A DNA stretch of 64,000 nucleotides, from positions 87,782 to 151,781 of the forward strand of contig NZ_JAUSBA010000024.1 of NCBI RefSeq assembly GCF_030652235.1. The letters run 5' to 3'. The stretch comes from Cypionkella sp. Its GTDB lineage: Bacteria > Pseudomonadota > Alphaproteobacteria > Rhodobacterales > Rhodobacteraceae. Each line of letters starts with the position of its first letter. The stretch's first letter is position 1. The notes below the pieces were generated by a model. The model searched no databases and was not told the DNA's origin. It saw only the letters and a list, made by a program, of their open reading frames with translations. Shown in pieces: positions 26,061-35,008 of the stretch. A program made the position numbers and the translations under genes.

Positions 26061-28231
26061 TCCGGCTGGTTTTCGCGATCTGGCTTGCCTTCACGACGAT
26101 GGCCGCAGCCGCGCCCGTTCTGGTCAAATCCGGTGAGCACGACGGCTTTACCCGCTTGGTGCTGGAGTATGACGGCCCGGTGGATTGGCAGGTTGGCAGA
26201 ACAGAAGACGGCTACGCGTTGCGGATCGCAAATAAGTCGCCCAGCTATGATCTGACAGAGACATTCAAAGTGATCGGGAAAAGCCGCCTCGCCGGGATTT
26301 CGACCGATCCCAACAGCGGGGCTCTGAACCTTGCCATCGCCTGCGCTTGCTACGCGATTCCGTTTGAATTTCGCCCCGGCATCATGGTGATTGATCTGCG
26401 CGATGGCAGGCCGCCCAAGGGCTCGTCGTTTGAGGAGCCGCTGGCGCAAACAGCACAACTCGAAGCTAACACCGAGCCTGTGCGCCCTGACATTACAACC
26501 GCTCGCTACGACTGGACGCTTCAGGCCTTGGCGCAGTTGCAAACCGGCCAGCCGAAAGCCACAAACGCGCGCCCGTTTACCGCCTTGCCCAACAGTGATC
26601 CAGCTTTGCAGCCGCTGCGCGATTCTTTGCTGCACCAGCTGAGCCGAGGCGCGGCTCAAGGCGTGGTCGACATGGCAGAATTGCATTCCGATCAGACGGT
26701 GCATCCCGCAGCAGCGGGAGAAGCTATCGGACCTGTCCGAGTCGGCTTGGGCGAATTGCCAAGTGTATCCATGTCAAATGGTCTGCCTGATCACGACAAG
26801 ATCGGCGCGCAGGGCCAAGCTTGCGTCGAAGCTGACAGGCTGGATGTGGCAAGTTGGGGTGATGACAGCCCAGTGTTTGCGCAAATCGCCAAATCAAGTG
26901 AGGGCTTGATTGCCGAATTTGACAAAGCAGACCCCGCAGTGCTGCAACGCGCGGTCCAGTTCCATCTTTTCGTCGGTTTTGGCGCTGAGGCACAGCAGTT
27001 GATGCAGGCTTTCCCGATGGATCTGCCCGACAAGCCGCTGTGGCAAAGCATGGCACGGCTGGTGGATGGCCGTCCCGATCTAGGTTCTGCCTTCATAGGC
27101 CAAGAAGCTTGCGATAGCCCTGCGGCACTCTGGGCCATCCTCGCCCAGCCCAAGCTGGACGCGAGCCAACGTGCCAACACCAACGCTGCTTTTCTGGCCT
27201 TCTCCGCCCTGCCCATCGGCTTGCGCCGTGATCTGGGCCCGGTTTTGGCGGATCGCTTCATGGCAATCGGGGCCAATGACGCAGCAACCCGCGTGCGGGA
27301 CGCGATCCTGCGGGCTCCGGGCGGGCCGGGACCGGATGCCGCACTTCTGACGGCCAGAATCGAGATGCGCCAAGGCGATGCTGCGGCAGCCGAGGTGACG
27401 TTGCAACAAATGGTCGCCGATCCCGGCCCCGGCACGGCGACGGCTTTGGTGGCATTGGTCGAGGCCCGCATTGCCCAAGACCTGCCGATTGCGCCCGATA
27501 TGGTCGTGGCGCTTGAGGCTGTGGCGCAAGAACAAACCGGATCAGCCACAGCCCCGGCTGCCATCCGCGCGCTGTTGTTGGCAAAAGCCGCCTCGGGCGA
27601 CATCGAGGCTGCCTTTGCTTTGTTGCCGGATGCGCCCGAAGCCGAGCCGAAACTTTGGCGCATCCTCTCGCTTTTGGGGACGGATGACGCTGTGCTGGCA
27701 CATGCCGTCTTGGTTTCCTCTGCGCCAGAGCCAAAGCTGACACCGGAAACTGCGGCAAAGCTTGCCGGGCGATTGTTACATTTGGGCATGGCAGACAGCG
27801 CGCTGCAGTGGCTGCGCGACGAATCGCGGGTCGACCCGCTTCTATTGGCGACGATTCAGCTGCAACGGCACGATGGACGCGCAGCGTTGCGGGCGTTGAC
27901 CGGCCAATACACGCCAGACGCGCTAAAATTGCGCGCACTGGCAATGCAGCAACTGGGTGACGAAGCGGCGGCCGCACAGATCTACGCACAGTCGGGGGAT
28001 TCTGCGGCCGAACAGCGCGCGCTGAGCATTGCGGAAAATTGGGCGGACACGGGCGTCCGTGGCGCCGATCCGTGGAAGCATCTGGCCAATGAGCTAAGCC
28101 CCGCACCGAGTCCAGATGCCGGTGCGGCTGTCGACAAAGGGCCGCTTGCCGTTGGCAAACAACTGGTCGAACGCAGCGCAACCACGCGCGATGCCATAGA
28201 CGCGTTATTGACGCAAGTCGCGGCCCCTTAA
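26057..28231 (+). CDS. Large secreted alanine-rich protein of the flagellar operon, function unknown
   Basis: 724 aa. A signal peptide (MIRLVFAIWLAFTTMAAAAP) is followed by a beta-rich AMIN-like domain of about 110 residues (LVKSGEHDGFTRLVLEYDGP, VIGKSRLAGISTDPNSGAL). The rest is helical and alanine-rich with TPR/Sel1-like helix pairs (for example VEARIAQDLPIAPDMVVALE and RALAMQQLGDEAAAAQIYAQ). It starts within the motA stop (ATGA) and precedes a lytic transglycosylase. An envelope or motor-scaffold role is an inference from AMIN-like start, export and position. No enzyme motif is seen. Confidence 0.7.
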   Translation: MIRLVFAIWLAFTTMAAAAPVLVKSGEHDGFTRLVLEYDGPVDWQVGRTEDGYALRIANKSPSYDLTETFKVIGKSRLAGISTDPNSGALNLAIACACYAIPFEFRPGIMVIDLRDGRPPKGSSFEEPLAQTAQLEANTEPVRPDITTARYDWTLQALAQLQTGQPKATNARPFTALPNSDPALQPLRDSLLHQLSRGAAQGVVDMAELHSDQTVHPAAAGEAIGPVRVGLGELPSVSMSNGLPDHDKIGAQGQACVEADRLDVASWGDDSPVFAQIAKSSEGLIAEFDKADPAVLQRAVQFHLFVGFGAEAQQLMQAFPMDLPDKPLWQSMARLVDGRPDLGSAFIGQEACDSPAALWAILAQPKLDASQRANTNAAFLAFSALPIGLRRDLGPVLADRFMAIGANDAATRVRDAILRAPGGPGPDAALLTARIEMRQGDAAAAEVTLQQMVADPGPGTATALVALVEARIAQDLPIAPDMVVALEAVAQEQTGSATAPAAIRALLLAKAASGDIEAAFALLPDAPEAEPKLWRILSLLGTDDAVLAHAVLVSSAPEPKLTPETAAKLAGRLLHLGMADSALQWLRDESRVDPLLLATIQLQRHDGRAALRALTGQYTPDALKLRALAMQQLGDEAAAAQIYAQSGDSAAEQRALSIAENWADTGVRGADPWKHLANELSPAPSPDAGAAVDKGPLAVGKQLVERSATTRDAIDALLTQVAAP

Positions 28232-28320
28232 TTCAAAATCAGCGCTTTTGGTTACGGTTTGTGAAGATTCTGTCCCTAACGTGGCCCTATCGCCGGCACA
28301 AAACGTGACGGATCATTCGG

Positions 28321-29043
28321 GTGAAACCCATGCCAAATCGGCCCCGTTCATCGCAACTTCGCGGCGGTCTCGCCATAGCAGTGCTGACGCTCTTGCTGTG
28401 CGGCTCTGCGCACAGCCGCTCTGATACCGATGTTTGTGATCTCGCCGCACAACATGCCGCCCAAAACAGCGACGTACCGCTAGAGCTGCTGATGGCGATC
28501 AGCCGGGTGGAAACCGGACGCCGTGCGGATGGGGAAATGCAGCCTTGGCCGTGGACGATCAACCAGGGCGGCCAAGGCCATTGGTTTGACAATGCCGATC
28601 AGGCGATCAGTTATGCAAATGATCTGCTGACGCAAGGTAAGGCAAATTTCGATGCGGGGTGTTTTCAGATCAACCTGCATTGGCATAGCAAGAATTTCGG
28701 CTCGCTTGAAGATATGTTTGACCCAGAAACCAACGCCGCCTATGCCGCAACGTTTCTGACCAGCTTGTTTCAATCCGAAGGTGGCTGGCCCGAAGCCGTT
28801 GCCGCCTATCATTCACGCAGCCCCGATCAGGCTCAGGCCTATTTGGCCAAGGTCGAGGCCGCCCTGAATGATTTGCGTGCAACGGGTGACGTCCCCCCCG
28901 CCGCAGAAGGTTTGATCGCTGCGGCAGCACCCGCGCCCCGCATAAACCGCTTTCCGTTGCTTCAGGCGGGTGCGCGCGGCTCTGCGGCCTCGCTGGTGCC
29001 GCTGACCGAAGGTGTCACGCCCCTGTTCGCGGCGCTGCCATAA
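28321..29043 (+). CDS. Flagellar-type lytic transglycosylase
   Basis: 240 aa. A signal peptide (LRGGLAIAVLTLLLCGSAHS) precedes an SLT domain: the catalytic Glu is in LLMAISRVETGRRA, and the second motif is DAGCFQINLHWHSKNF, then NAAYAATFLTSLF and AVAAYHSRSP. It cuts peptidoglycan in the periplasm so that the rod can cross, the role of SltF in Rhodobacter. The start is GTG 28321 or the in-frame ATG 28330. It sits 2 bp before flhA. Confidence 0.87.
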   Translation: MKPMPNRPRSSQLRGGLAIAVLTLLLCGSAHSRSDTDVCDLAAQHAAQNSDVPLELLMAISRVETGRRADGEMQPWPWTINQGGQGHWFDNADQAISYANDLLTQGKANFDAGCFQINLHWHSKNFGSLEDMFDPETNAAYAATFLTSLFQSEGGWPEAVAAYHSRSPDQAQAYLAKVEAALNDLRATGDVPPAAEGLIAAAAPAPRINRFPLLQAGARGSAASLVPLTEGVTPLFAALP

Positions 29044-29044
29044 C

Positions 29045-31123
29045 ATGCCAAAGTTCCAACTGACGGCCGCGTCATTTTACCAACCGACGATCTGGCTGGC
29101 GCTGGCGCTGATGGCCGTCATCATGATGATGGTGCTGCCGATGCCCGCTTGGGTGCTGGATCTGGGCCTCGCTTTGTCCTTTGCCTTGGCAATTCTGATG
29201 CTGACGGTAACCCTGTTCATCGAACGGCCGTTGGATTTCTCTGCCTTCCCGACCATTCTGCTGGCGTCATTGATGCTACGGCTATCGTTGAACATCTCCT
29301 CTACCAAGCTGATCATCGGTCAAGGTCACACCGGCACCGATGCTGCAGGCCATGTGATTCAGGGATTCGCCGAGTTCATCATGGGTGGCAACCTGTTGTT
29401 GGGCTTGGTGATTTTCTGCGTGTTGCTGATCGTCAACTTTGTGGTCATCACCAAAGGCGCAGGCCGGATGGCCGAGGTTGGCGCGCGGTTTGCGCTGGAT
29501 GGCATGCCCGGCAAGCAGTTGGCAATTGATGCAGACATGGCCGCTGGTGCCATCGACCACGCCGAAGCGAAACGACGGCGCGAGATGGAACTGGCCGAGA
29601 CGACGTTTTTCGGCTCGCTCGACGGCGCGTCGAAGTTTGTCAAAGGCGATGCGGTGGCGGGCCTGCTGATCACCGGGTTGAACATCGTGATGGGTCTGGT
29701 GATGGGCACCGTGATGCACGGGATGCCGATTGGTCAAGCCTTTGAGACATATGCCATTTTGACGGTGGGTGATGGCTTGGTCAGCCAAATCCCGGCGGTG
29801 ATCATCTCGGTTGCAGCAGCATTTCTGCTGTCGCGCGGCGGGGCCAAGGGTGCCGCCGATGTGTCGTTCTTTGCCCAGCTTGGCCGCTATCCTGGCGCTT
29901 TGGGCACGGTTGCCGTATTGATGGCTTTGTTCGCTTTGGTGCCTGGCATGCCGTTTTTGCCGTTCATGAACGGTGCTGCCCTGATGGGGTGGGGCGCTTG
30001 GGCAATGTTTCGCAAAGCCCAACGTGCCGCCATTTTGCCCGTGCCAGAGATTGTGGCACCAAAGCGCAAATCCATCGGCGACGTGCTGGATTTCGATGAA
30101 ATTCACATCGAATTTGCCCCAAATTTGGTGGGTATGGTGCTCGACCCCGCCACAGGCCTTGATGTGCGGATCTCCAATATGCGCACCCATGTCGCCTCAG
30201 CCTTTGGCCTGATCCTGCCCGAGATAAGGTTGACCGACGAGGCCAGCCTTGCGCCCGGCAGCTACCGGATTCGTCTGCAGGGGGTGGAACGCGTGCATGA
30301 TCGCCTGATGCCCGATAGGGTCTTGGTTTTGCTTGCAGATGGGGTAATCGCCCCCCCAGGACAAGATGTACGGGAGCCGGTCTATGGTGCCCCCGCACGC
30401 TGGATCAGGCCGGACAATCAGGAAGAAGCCGCGCTTGCGGGCCTGACCGTCGTCTCGGCGGCAGAGGTGCTGGCCACGCATCTGCTGGAAGTGATCCGGG
30501 GCAATCTCGCGCGCCTGCTGTCTTTGCGCGGCTTGCGTCGGCTGCTGGATGAATTTGCGATGCTTTCTGATACAGCGCGCAGCGAGGCCAATCGTCGTCT
30601 GCTGGACGAATTGGTGCCTGACAAAGTTCCGGTTGATCTGTTGCTCACAGTGTTGCGGCTGCTGTTGGAAGAACGCGTGTCGATTCGCAATCTACCGCTG
30701 ATCCTAGAGGCCATTGCCGAGTCGCGCAGCCTTGGCCTGCCAGAGGCGATTTGCGAGCATGTGCGGCAACGCTTAGGATTCCAGCTTGTGGCCGAGCTGA
30801 AGCGCGAAGATGGCACCATCCCACTGATCCAACTCGCCCCAGACTGGGAGAAAACCTTCACCTCGTATCAAATTGAGGGCGATCGCGGCCAGCGCGACGT
30901 GGCCCTGCCGCCCGATCAGTTCAGCCGTCTGGCCAATGCCATCGCCGAACGGCTGAACCGCGCTGCCGAGGCTGGTGTTTACCCCGCACTTGTCACGTCC
31001 ACCCTGCGGCGGCGGTTTCTGCGCACGGTTTTGGCAGCAAAAGGCCTGTCTGCCGCAGTGCTTTCCTACGAGGAAATCGGCATGGAGGCGCGGCCCGCCA
31101 TGGTCGGAATCGTGCCGCCATGA
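29045..31123 (+). CDS. flhA: Flagellar export gate protein FlhA
   Basis: A 692-aa export gate subunit with eight N-terminal membrane helices (to about residue 320) and a large cytoplasmic domain. The FHIPEP signature region is VGARFALDGMPGKQLAIDAD followed by MAAGAI. Other conserved stretches are LRLSLNISSTKLIIGQGHTG and the cytoplasmic RVLVLLADGVIAPPGQDVRE. ATG 29045 is chosen because the frame to 29012 overlaps the transglycosylase. Stop and fliR start overlap (ATGA). Confidence 0.96.
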   Translation: MPKFQLTAASFYQPTIWLALALMAVIMMMVLPMPAWVLDLGLALSFALAILMLTVTLFIERPLDFSAFPTILLASLMLRLSLNISSTKLIIGQGHTGTDAAGHVIQGFAEFIMGGNLLLGLVIFCVLLIVNFVVITKGAGRMAEVGARFALDGMPGKQLAIDADMAAGAIDHAEAKRRREMELAETTFFGSLDGASKFVKGDAVAGLLITGLNIVMGLVMGTVMHGMPIGQAFETYAILTVGDGLVSQIPAVIISVAAAFLLSRGGAKGAADVSFFAQLGRYPGALGTVAVLMALFALVPGMPFLPFMNGAALMGWGAWAMFRKAQRAAILPVPEIVAPKRKSIGDVLDFDEIHIEFAPNLVGMVLDPATGLDVRISNMRTHVASAFGLILPEIRLTDEASLAPGSYRIRLQGVERVHDRLMPDRVLVLLADGVIAPPGQDVREPVYGAPARWIRPDNQEEAALAGLTVVSAAEVLATHLLEVIRGNLARLLSLRGLRRLLDEFAMLSDTARSEANRRLLDELVPDKVPVDLLLTVLRLLLEERVSIRNLPLILEAIAESRSLGLPEAICEHVRQRLGFQLVAELKREDGTIPLIQLAPDWEKTFTSYQIEGDRGQRDVALPPDQFSRLANAIAERLNRAAEAGVYPALVTSTLRRRFLRTVLAAKGLSAAVLSYEEIGMEARPAMVGIVPP

Positions 31124-31896
31124 ATGATTTGATCACACAGATGAACGCGCTGACCGGGATCGGCGCGAATTTTCTCTGGCTTGGGCTTCTGGTTTTCATG
31201 CGGGTCGGCTCTGCGATGTCCTTGCTGCCGGCCTTTGGCGAACAAGTCGTGCCGCAACGGGTGCGGCTGGTGCTGGCGCTGGCGTTTACGGCAGTGGTGG
31301 CCCCGGCCCTGCAAATTGCGCCAGATCCGGCTAAGGCTGGCGTCCTGCCCTTGCTGATCGAGGTGGTCATCGGCCTGATGCTGGGCGTGGGCTTGCGCCT
31401 GTTCATCCTAGCGCTGCAAACAGCGGGCGCGATAGCGGCGCAGGCGACCACTTTGTCTCAGATGTTCGGCGATGCCGGACCCGAGCCACAGCCTGCTATC
31501 GGCAACCTGCTCGTAATGGCAGGGCTCGCCATCGCGGTCGCGACCGGGCTGCATGTGCGGGCGGCCGAGCTGCTGATCCTGTCCTACCAGATCCTGCCTG
31601 CGGGCCAGCTGCCCGGTGCGGAAGATGCGGCGCATTGGGGGCTGTCGCAGATCAGCCATATGTTTTCGCTGGCTTTTTGTCTGGCCGCTCCCTTCACCAT
31701 CGCCGCATTGCTGTACAATATCGCCTTGGGCATCATCAACCGCGCGATGCCCGCGCTGATGGTGTCGATGATCGGCGCGCCTGCCCTGACGGCGGGCGGT
31801 TTGGTGCTGATGGTGCTGTCGGTTCCCTTGGCATTGGCGCTCTGGGCGCAATCGCTGCATGGTTTTCTCGCTGCCCCGTTTCAGGCTTTGCCATGA
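31120..31896 (+). CDS. fliR: Flagellar export protein FliR
   Basis: A 258-aa membrane core of the export gate. Conserved FliR segments: NFLWLGLLVFMRVGSAMSLL, PALMVSMIGAPALTAGGLVL and the terminal LAAPFQALP. The hydrophobic helices are spaced as in FliR. ATGA overlaps occur with flhA and flhB, giving a tight flhA-fliR-flhB cassette. Confidence 0.94.
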   Translation: MNDLITQMNALTGIGANFLWLGLLVFMRVGSAMSLLPAFGEQVVPQRVRLVLALAFTAVVAPALQIAPDPAKAGVLPLLIEVVIGLMLGVGLRLFILALQTAGAIAAQATTLSQMFGDAGPEPQPAIGNLLVMAGLAIAVATGLHVRAAELLILSYQILPAGQLPGAEDAAHWGLSQISHMFSLAFCLAAPFTIAALLYNIALGIINRAMPALMVSMIGAPALTAGGLVLMVLSVPLALALWAQSLHGFLAAPFQALP

Positions 31897-32972
31897 GCGA
31901 AGACGATGATGACAAGTCGCACGAACCCTCTCAAAAACGGCTGGAAGACGCCCGCAAGCGCGGTGAAATCCCAAAATCTGCCGATCTGAGCACCGCCGCC
32001 GCCTATGCCGGGTTTGTCTTGGTCGGGCTGGTCAGTGGTGGCAGCCTGTTGCAGCACTTTGGCCAGATTGGTTTGGTTTTGCTGGATCAGCCCGACCGGC
32101 TGGCGCCCCTGCTGTTTGGCCGCGCCCCTGCCCCAGTCGCAGGCATGGCCGCAGGCTTTGTCACAGCCGCGCTGCCAGTGTTTGTGGTGCCGATGCTGGC
32201 GGTGGCGCTGGTGCTTTTCGCCCAGCGCGCCGTGCATTTTGCCCCAGAAAAGCTGGCCGTGAAATGGTCGCGCATCTCACCACTGGCCACGGCGCGGCAG
32301 AAATTTGGCCGTGACGGGCTGTTCGAATTTGGCAAAAGCTTTGCAAAACTGCTGACTGTCGCGCTGATTTTGGGCGTGCAGCTGTCCAACAATGCGGTGG
32401 ATATTCTGGCCAGTCTGGCGTTACAGCCCGCGCAAAGCGTGGCGCTGATGCTAAGATTATTGCTGCATTTCATGGTCTTGGTGGTGATCACCACCACTGT
32501 GTTCGGCGGTGTTGATTACATGTGGCAGCGGATGCAACATCTGCGCCGCAATCGGATGTCGCGCAAAGACTTGATGGATGAGATGAAGGATTCCGAGGGC
32601 GACCCGCATGTCAGACAACAACGCCGCCAGCGTGGGCAAGAGATTGCCACCAACCGGATGCTGCAAAACGTGGCCAAAGCCGATGTCGTGGTGGTGAACC
32701 CGACGCATTACGCGGTGGCGCTGCAATGGAGCCGTAAGGGTCGCGCAGCACCCATTTGCGTCGCCAAAGGTGTCGATGAGGTCGCAGCCCGCATGCGTGC
32801 CCGCGCCGCCGAGGCGGGGGTGCCGCTGCAATCCGATCCGCCCACCGCGCGCGCGATCTATGCGACGGTCGAGATCGGCCAGCAGATCCGCCCAGAGCAT
32901 TACCGCGCCGTCGCCGCTGCCATTCGCTTTGCCGAAGCCATGCGCAAACGCCGGAAAGTCTATGTGAAATGA
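31893..32972 (+). CDS. flhB: Flagellar export switch protein FlhB
   Basis: A 359-aa membrane protein that switches export from rod/hook to filament substrates after self-cleavage. It begins with MSEDDDDKSHEPSQKRLEDA followed by RKRGEIPKS, the conserved FlhB N-terminus, has four membrane helices, and carries the autocleavage motif NPTH at residues 269-272 (ADVVVVNPTHYAVAL). ATG 31893 overlaps the fliR stop; the longer frame lies in fliR. Its stop overlaps the next small gene. Confidence 0.96.
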   Translation: MSEDDDDKSHEPSQKRLEDARKRGEIPKSADLSTAAAYAGFVLVGLVSGGSLLQHFGQIGLVLLDQPDRLAPLLFGRAPAPVAGMAAGFVTAALPVFVVPMLAVALVLFAQRAVHFAPEKLAVKWSRISPLATARQKFGRDGLFEFGKSFAKLLTVALILGVQLSNNAVDILASLALQPAQSVALMLRLLLHFMVLVVITTTVFGGVDYMWQRMQHLRRNRMSRKDLMDEMKDSEGDPHVRQQRRQRGQEIATNRMLQNVAKADVVVVNPTHYAVALQWSRKGRAAPICVAKGVDEVAARMRARAAEAGVPLQSDPPTARAIYATVEIGQQIRPEHYRAVAAAIRFAEAMRKRRKVYVK

Positions 32973-33325
32973 GGCAGAAACAGCAACTCACCAAGCTGGG
33001 GCAGCTTGCAAACCTGCTATTGGACAGCCGTTTGGCAGTGTTACAGGCAGCCGCGCGGGCAAAGCTGGAAAGCGAGGCGCAACTGGCCGGGTTGATGGCG
33101 CCGCAACCCCTGGCCGAGCAGATTTCAGAGATCGCTGGCGCTCTGGCGGCGCTGAACTATCAACGTTGGGCCGATGCCCGGCGGGCTGAGTTGAACATGC
33201 TGCTTGCCCGCCAGACCGTCACCTGGATGGAAGCCCGCGACCATGCCCGCGAGGCATTCGGCAAAAAGCAAGCGCTTGGCGGACTTGCCACCAAGCTTGC
33301 TGCGTTCAAACCAAAGGAAGATTAG
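32969..33325 (+). CDS. Small helical flagellar protein, possibly FliJ-like
   Basis: 118 aa, strongly helical and charged (KLGQLANLLLDSRLAVLQAA, YQRWADARRAELNMLLARQT, ARDHAREAFGKKQALGGLA). Such a short coiled-coil protein would suit FliJ, which is otherwise missing from the window, but no family motif can be claimed. It overlaps flhB (ATGA), and its TAG overlaps the stop of the convergent second fliL (TTAG). Confidence 0.6.
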   Translation: MRQKQQLTKLGQLANLLLDSRLAVLQAAARAKLESEAQLAGLMAPQPLAEQISEIAGALAALNYQRWADARRAELNMLLARQTVTWMEARDHAREAFGKKQALGGLATKLAAFKPKED

Positions 33326-33853
33326 CTGTCCTGCCGCGCGATGTCGCTGATCAGCACATCCAAGACATTCGGCCCGATCACCGTCTGTGCAGCCTCTAGC
33401 AGAGCCTTGCGCAGCAACACCAGATTCGCGCCATCGGTAAACGAGCCATTGAAGCCGCCGGAATTGGCGTGATCAAACAGCACTTGCAGGAGGGCATCGC
33501 GTAGCTTGGGTTCGCGGGCGTAGATGGCTTCGGTAGTGCCCGCGCCAACCTCCAGCGTCAGCGCCAAGATCACCATCGAGACGACCCTGCCTTGCTCCAC
33601 CACCGGGATCACGAACTGGTTGGTCAGTTTGACATATTCCGGGCCACCCTCAGCCGTCTCATCCTTGGGCCGCGCATCGGCATGTTCGGCTTTTCCAGCT
33701 TCCGCCGATGCGCCCTCGCCTTCGGCTGCACCAACATGCGCAGCATCCTGTAAAATCGGGGGGGGGCGGCGTGGGACGCAGGAAAATCCCCGCACCAACA
33801 CCGATGCCAAGGCCAATCAGGCCCAGTAGAACAGGAATAAGTTTGCGGATCAT
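33322..33853 (-). pseudogene. fliL: Second FliL-family gene, frameshifted at a G9/C9 tract
   Basis: The N-terminal part (MIRKLIPVLLGLIGLGIGVG AGIFLRPTPPPP, from ATG 33853) is a FliL-like membrane anchor. The rest, a FliL periplasmic domain (YVKLTNQFVIPVVEQGRVVS, MVILALTLEVGAGTTEAIYA, LLQVLFDHANSGGFNG), continues in another frame. The frames switch at a run of nine C on the coding strand (33758-33766). Eight C would join them as RPTPPPPILQDAAHV and give about 176 aa. This may be a sequencing indel, a phase-variable tract or a real mutation. The gene is 8 bp after flgH in the flg operon. Confidence 0.78.
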
Positions 33854-33861
33854 GTTCTACC

Positions 33862-34581
33862 TCAGAACGGCAAAAGGACGTCGGCGACTTGCTGACCATA
33901 ACGGGGCTGCTGCACATCGGTTATTTGCCCACGCCCGCCGTAAGAAATCTGCTCCCCGGCGATCTTGTCGTAAGTAATCTCGTTCTGGCGTGAGATATCC
34001 ACCGGGCGCACATAGCCCGTCACCAGCAAAACCCGCATCTCAAAGTTCACTCGCACCTCTTGCTGGCCCTCAATCCGCAACACGCCATTGGGCAGTTGTT
34101 CAACCACAGTCGCGGCCACCCGTAGCGTTAGCTTTTCGTTGCGCTTGACCGATCCATCGCCCTTATAGCTCGACGAAGACGAGGTATTCACCGCATCGTC
34201 CAAACTGGCCCCATCCGGCAAATCGGGATTGACCGATTCCGGCACGCCAAACAGCGACGGTACAGCCATTTTCTCCGACCCGGCGCGGCTGCGGCCCGAG
34301 GCATTCTTGATCTCGGCGCTGTCATTGATCTCAATCACCACGGTCAGAATATCGCCGGTGCGCGCGGCACGGCGGTCGCCAAACAGCGAACCGCTGCCCG
34401 CCTGCCACAGCGACGACGCATCCGTCGGCCCGTTCTGCGGCGCGTTTTCCGGCAAGGGTGTCGAATACATCGCGTGGTGTTGGTAGCTGCCCTCCAATGG
34501 GGTGAAATCGGGCGCGCGGCCGACCTGCTCCAAGCGGCCACAGGCGGTCAATAGGATCAGGGACATAAGCATAAGGCGCAT
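33862..34581 (-). CDS. flgH: Flagellar L-ring protein FlgH
   Basis: A 239-aa outer-membrane L-ring lipoprotein. The signal has lipobox LLTAC with Cys14. Conserved motifs are SLFGDRRAARTGDILTVVIE, INDSAEIKNASGRSR, NEKLTLRVAATVVEQLPNGV and the end GRGQITDVQQPRYGQQVADV. ATG 34581 starts directly at the signal peptide; the longer frame overlaps flgA. It is 10 bp after flgA. Confidence 0.95.
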   Translation of the reverse strand: MRLMLMSLILLTACGRLEQVGRAPDFTPLEGSYQHHAMYSTPLPENAPQNGPTDASSLWQAGSGSLFGDRRAARTGDILTVVIEINDSAEIKNASGRSRAGSEKMAVPSLFGVPESVNPDLPDGASLDDAVNTSSSSSYKGDGSVKRNEKLTLRVAATVVEQLPNGVLRIEGQQEVRVNFEMRVLLVTGYVRPVDISRQNEITYDKIAGEQISYGGRGQITDVQQPRYGQQVADVLLPF

Positions 34582-34591
34582 GATAACTCCG

Positions 34592-35008
34592 TCAGAAAGA
34601 GGGGCCGACACGCAGTACGCCGTCCGGGCCAATCAGGCCCGCAACCTTGGTGCGCGAGGTCAAATTCATCACTTCGATGGTTTCGCCGACCCCGCCGCGT
34701 ACCAGCGCGCGACCTTCGGTCAGAATGCTTAAGCCCCCCGCGCTATAGGACAGCGGCACGATCTGATTGCGCTCGATGATTGCGCTGGGGCCGATTTGCT
34801 CAAGTAGAATCGGCTTTCCCGCATAGATCGCGACGCGGGTTTCTTGGCCAATCGCGGCGGTTGTATCGGTCAGCGCTTGCGGAATATCCATTGCCACCAG
34901 AGTCATATCCTCCGCCGACAGCAGGCTGTGGGCGCGTATGGTGCGGGTGGCAACAACGCTGTCAGCCAGTGCCGGAAACGCAAGCAAAATCAATAGAAAC
35001 CGCCACAT
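34592..35008 (-). CDS. flgA: Flagellar P-ring assembly chaperone FlgA
   Basis: A 138-aa, short-form FlgA. It has a signal peptide (MWRFLLILLAFPALADS), then the SAF-type domain ATRTIRAHSLLSAEDMTLVA, YAGKPILLEQIGPSAIIERN and the C-terminal GETIEVMNLTSRTKVAGLIG. The periplasmic chaperone escorts FlgI (19258). Its start codon touches the last base of flgG. Confidence 0.9.
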   Translation of the reverse strand: MWRFLLILLAFPALADSVVATRTIRAHSLLSAEDMTLVAMDIPQALTDTTAAIGQETRVAIYAGKPILLEQIGPSAIIERNQIVPLSYSAGGLSILTEGRALVRGGVGETIEVMNLTSRTKVAGLIGPDGVLRVGPSF

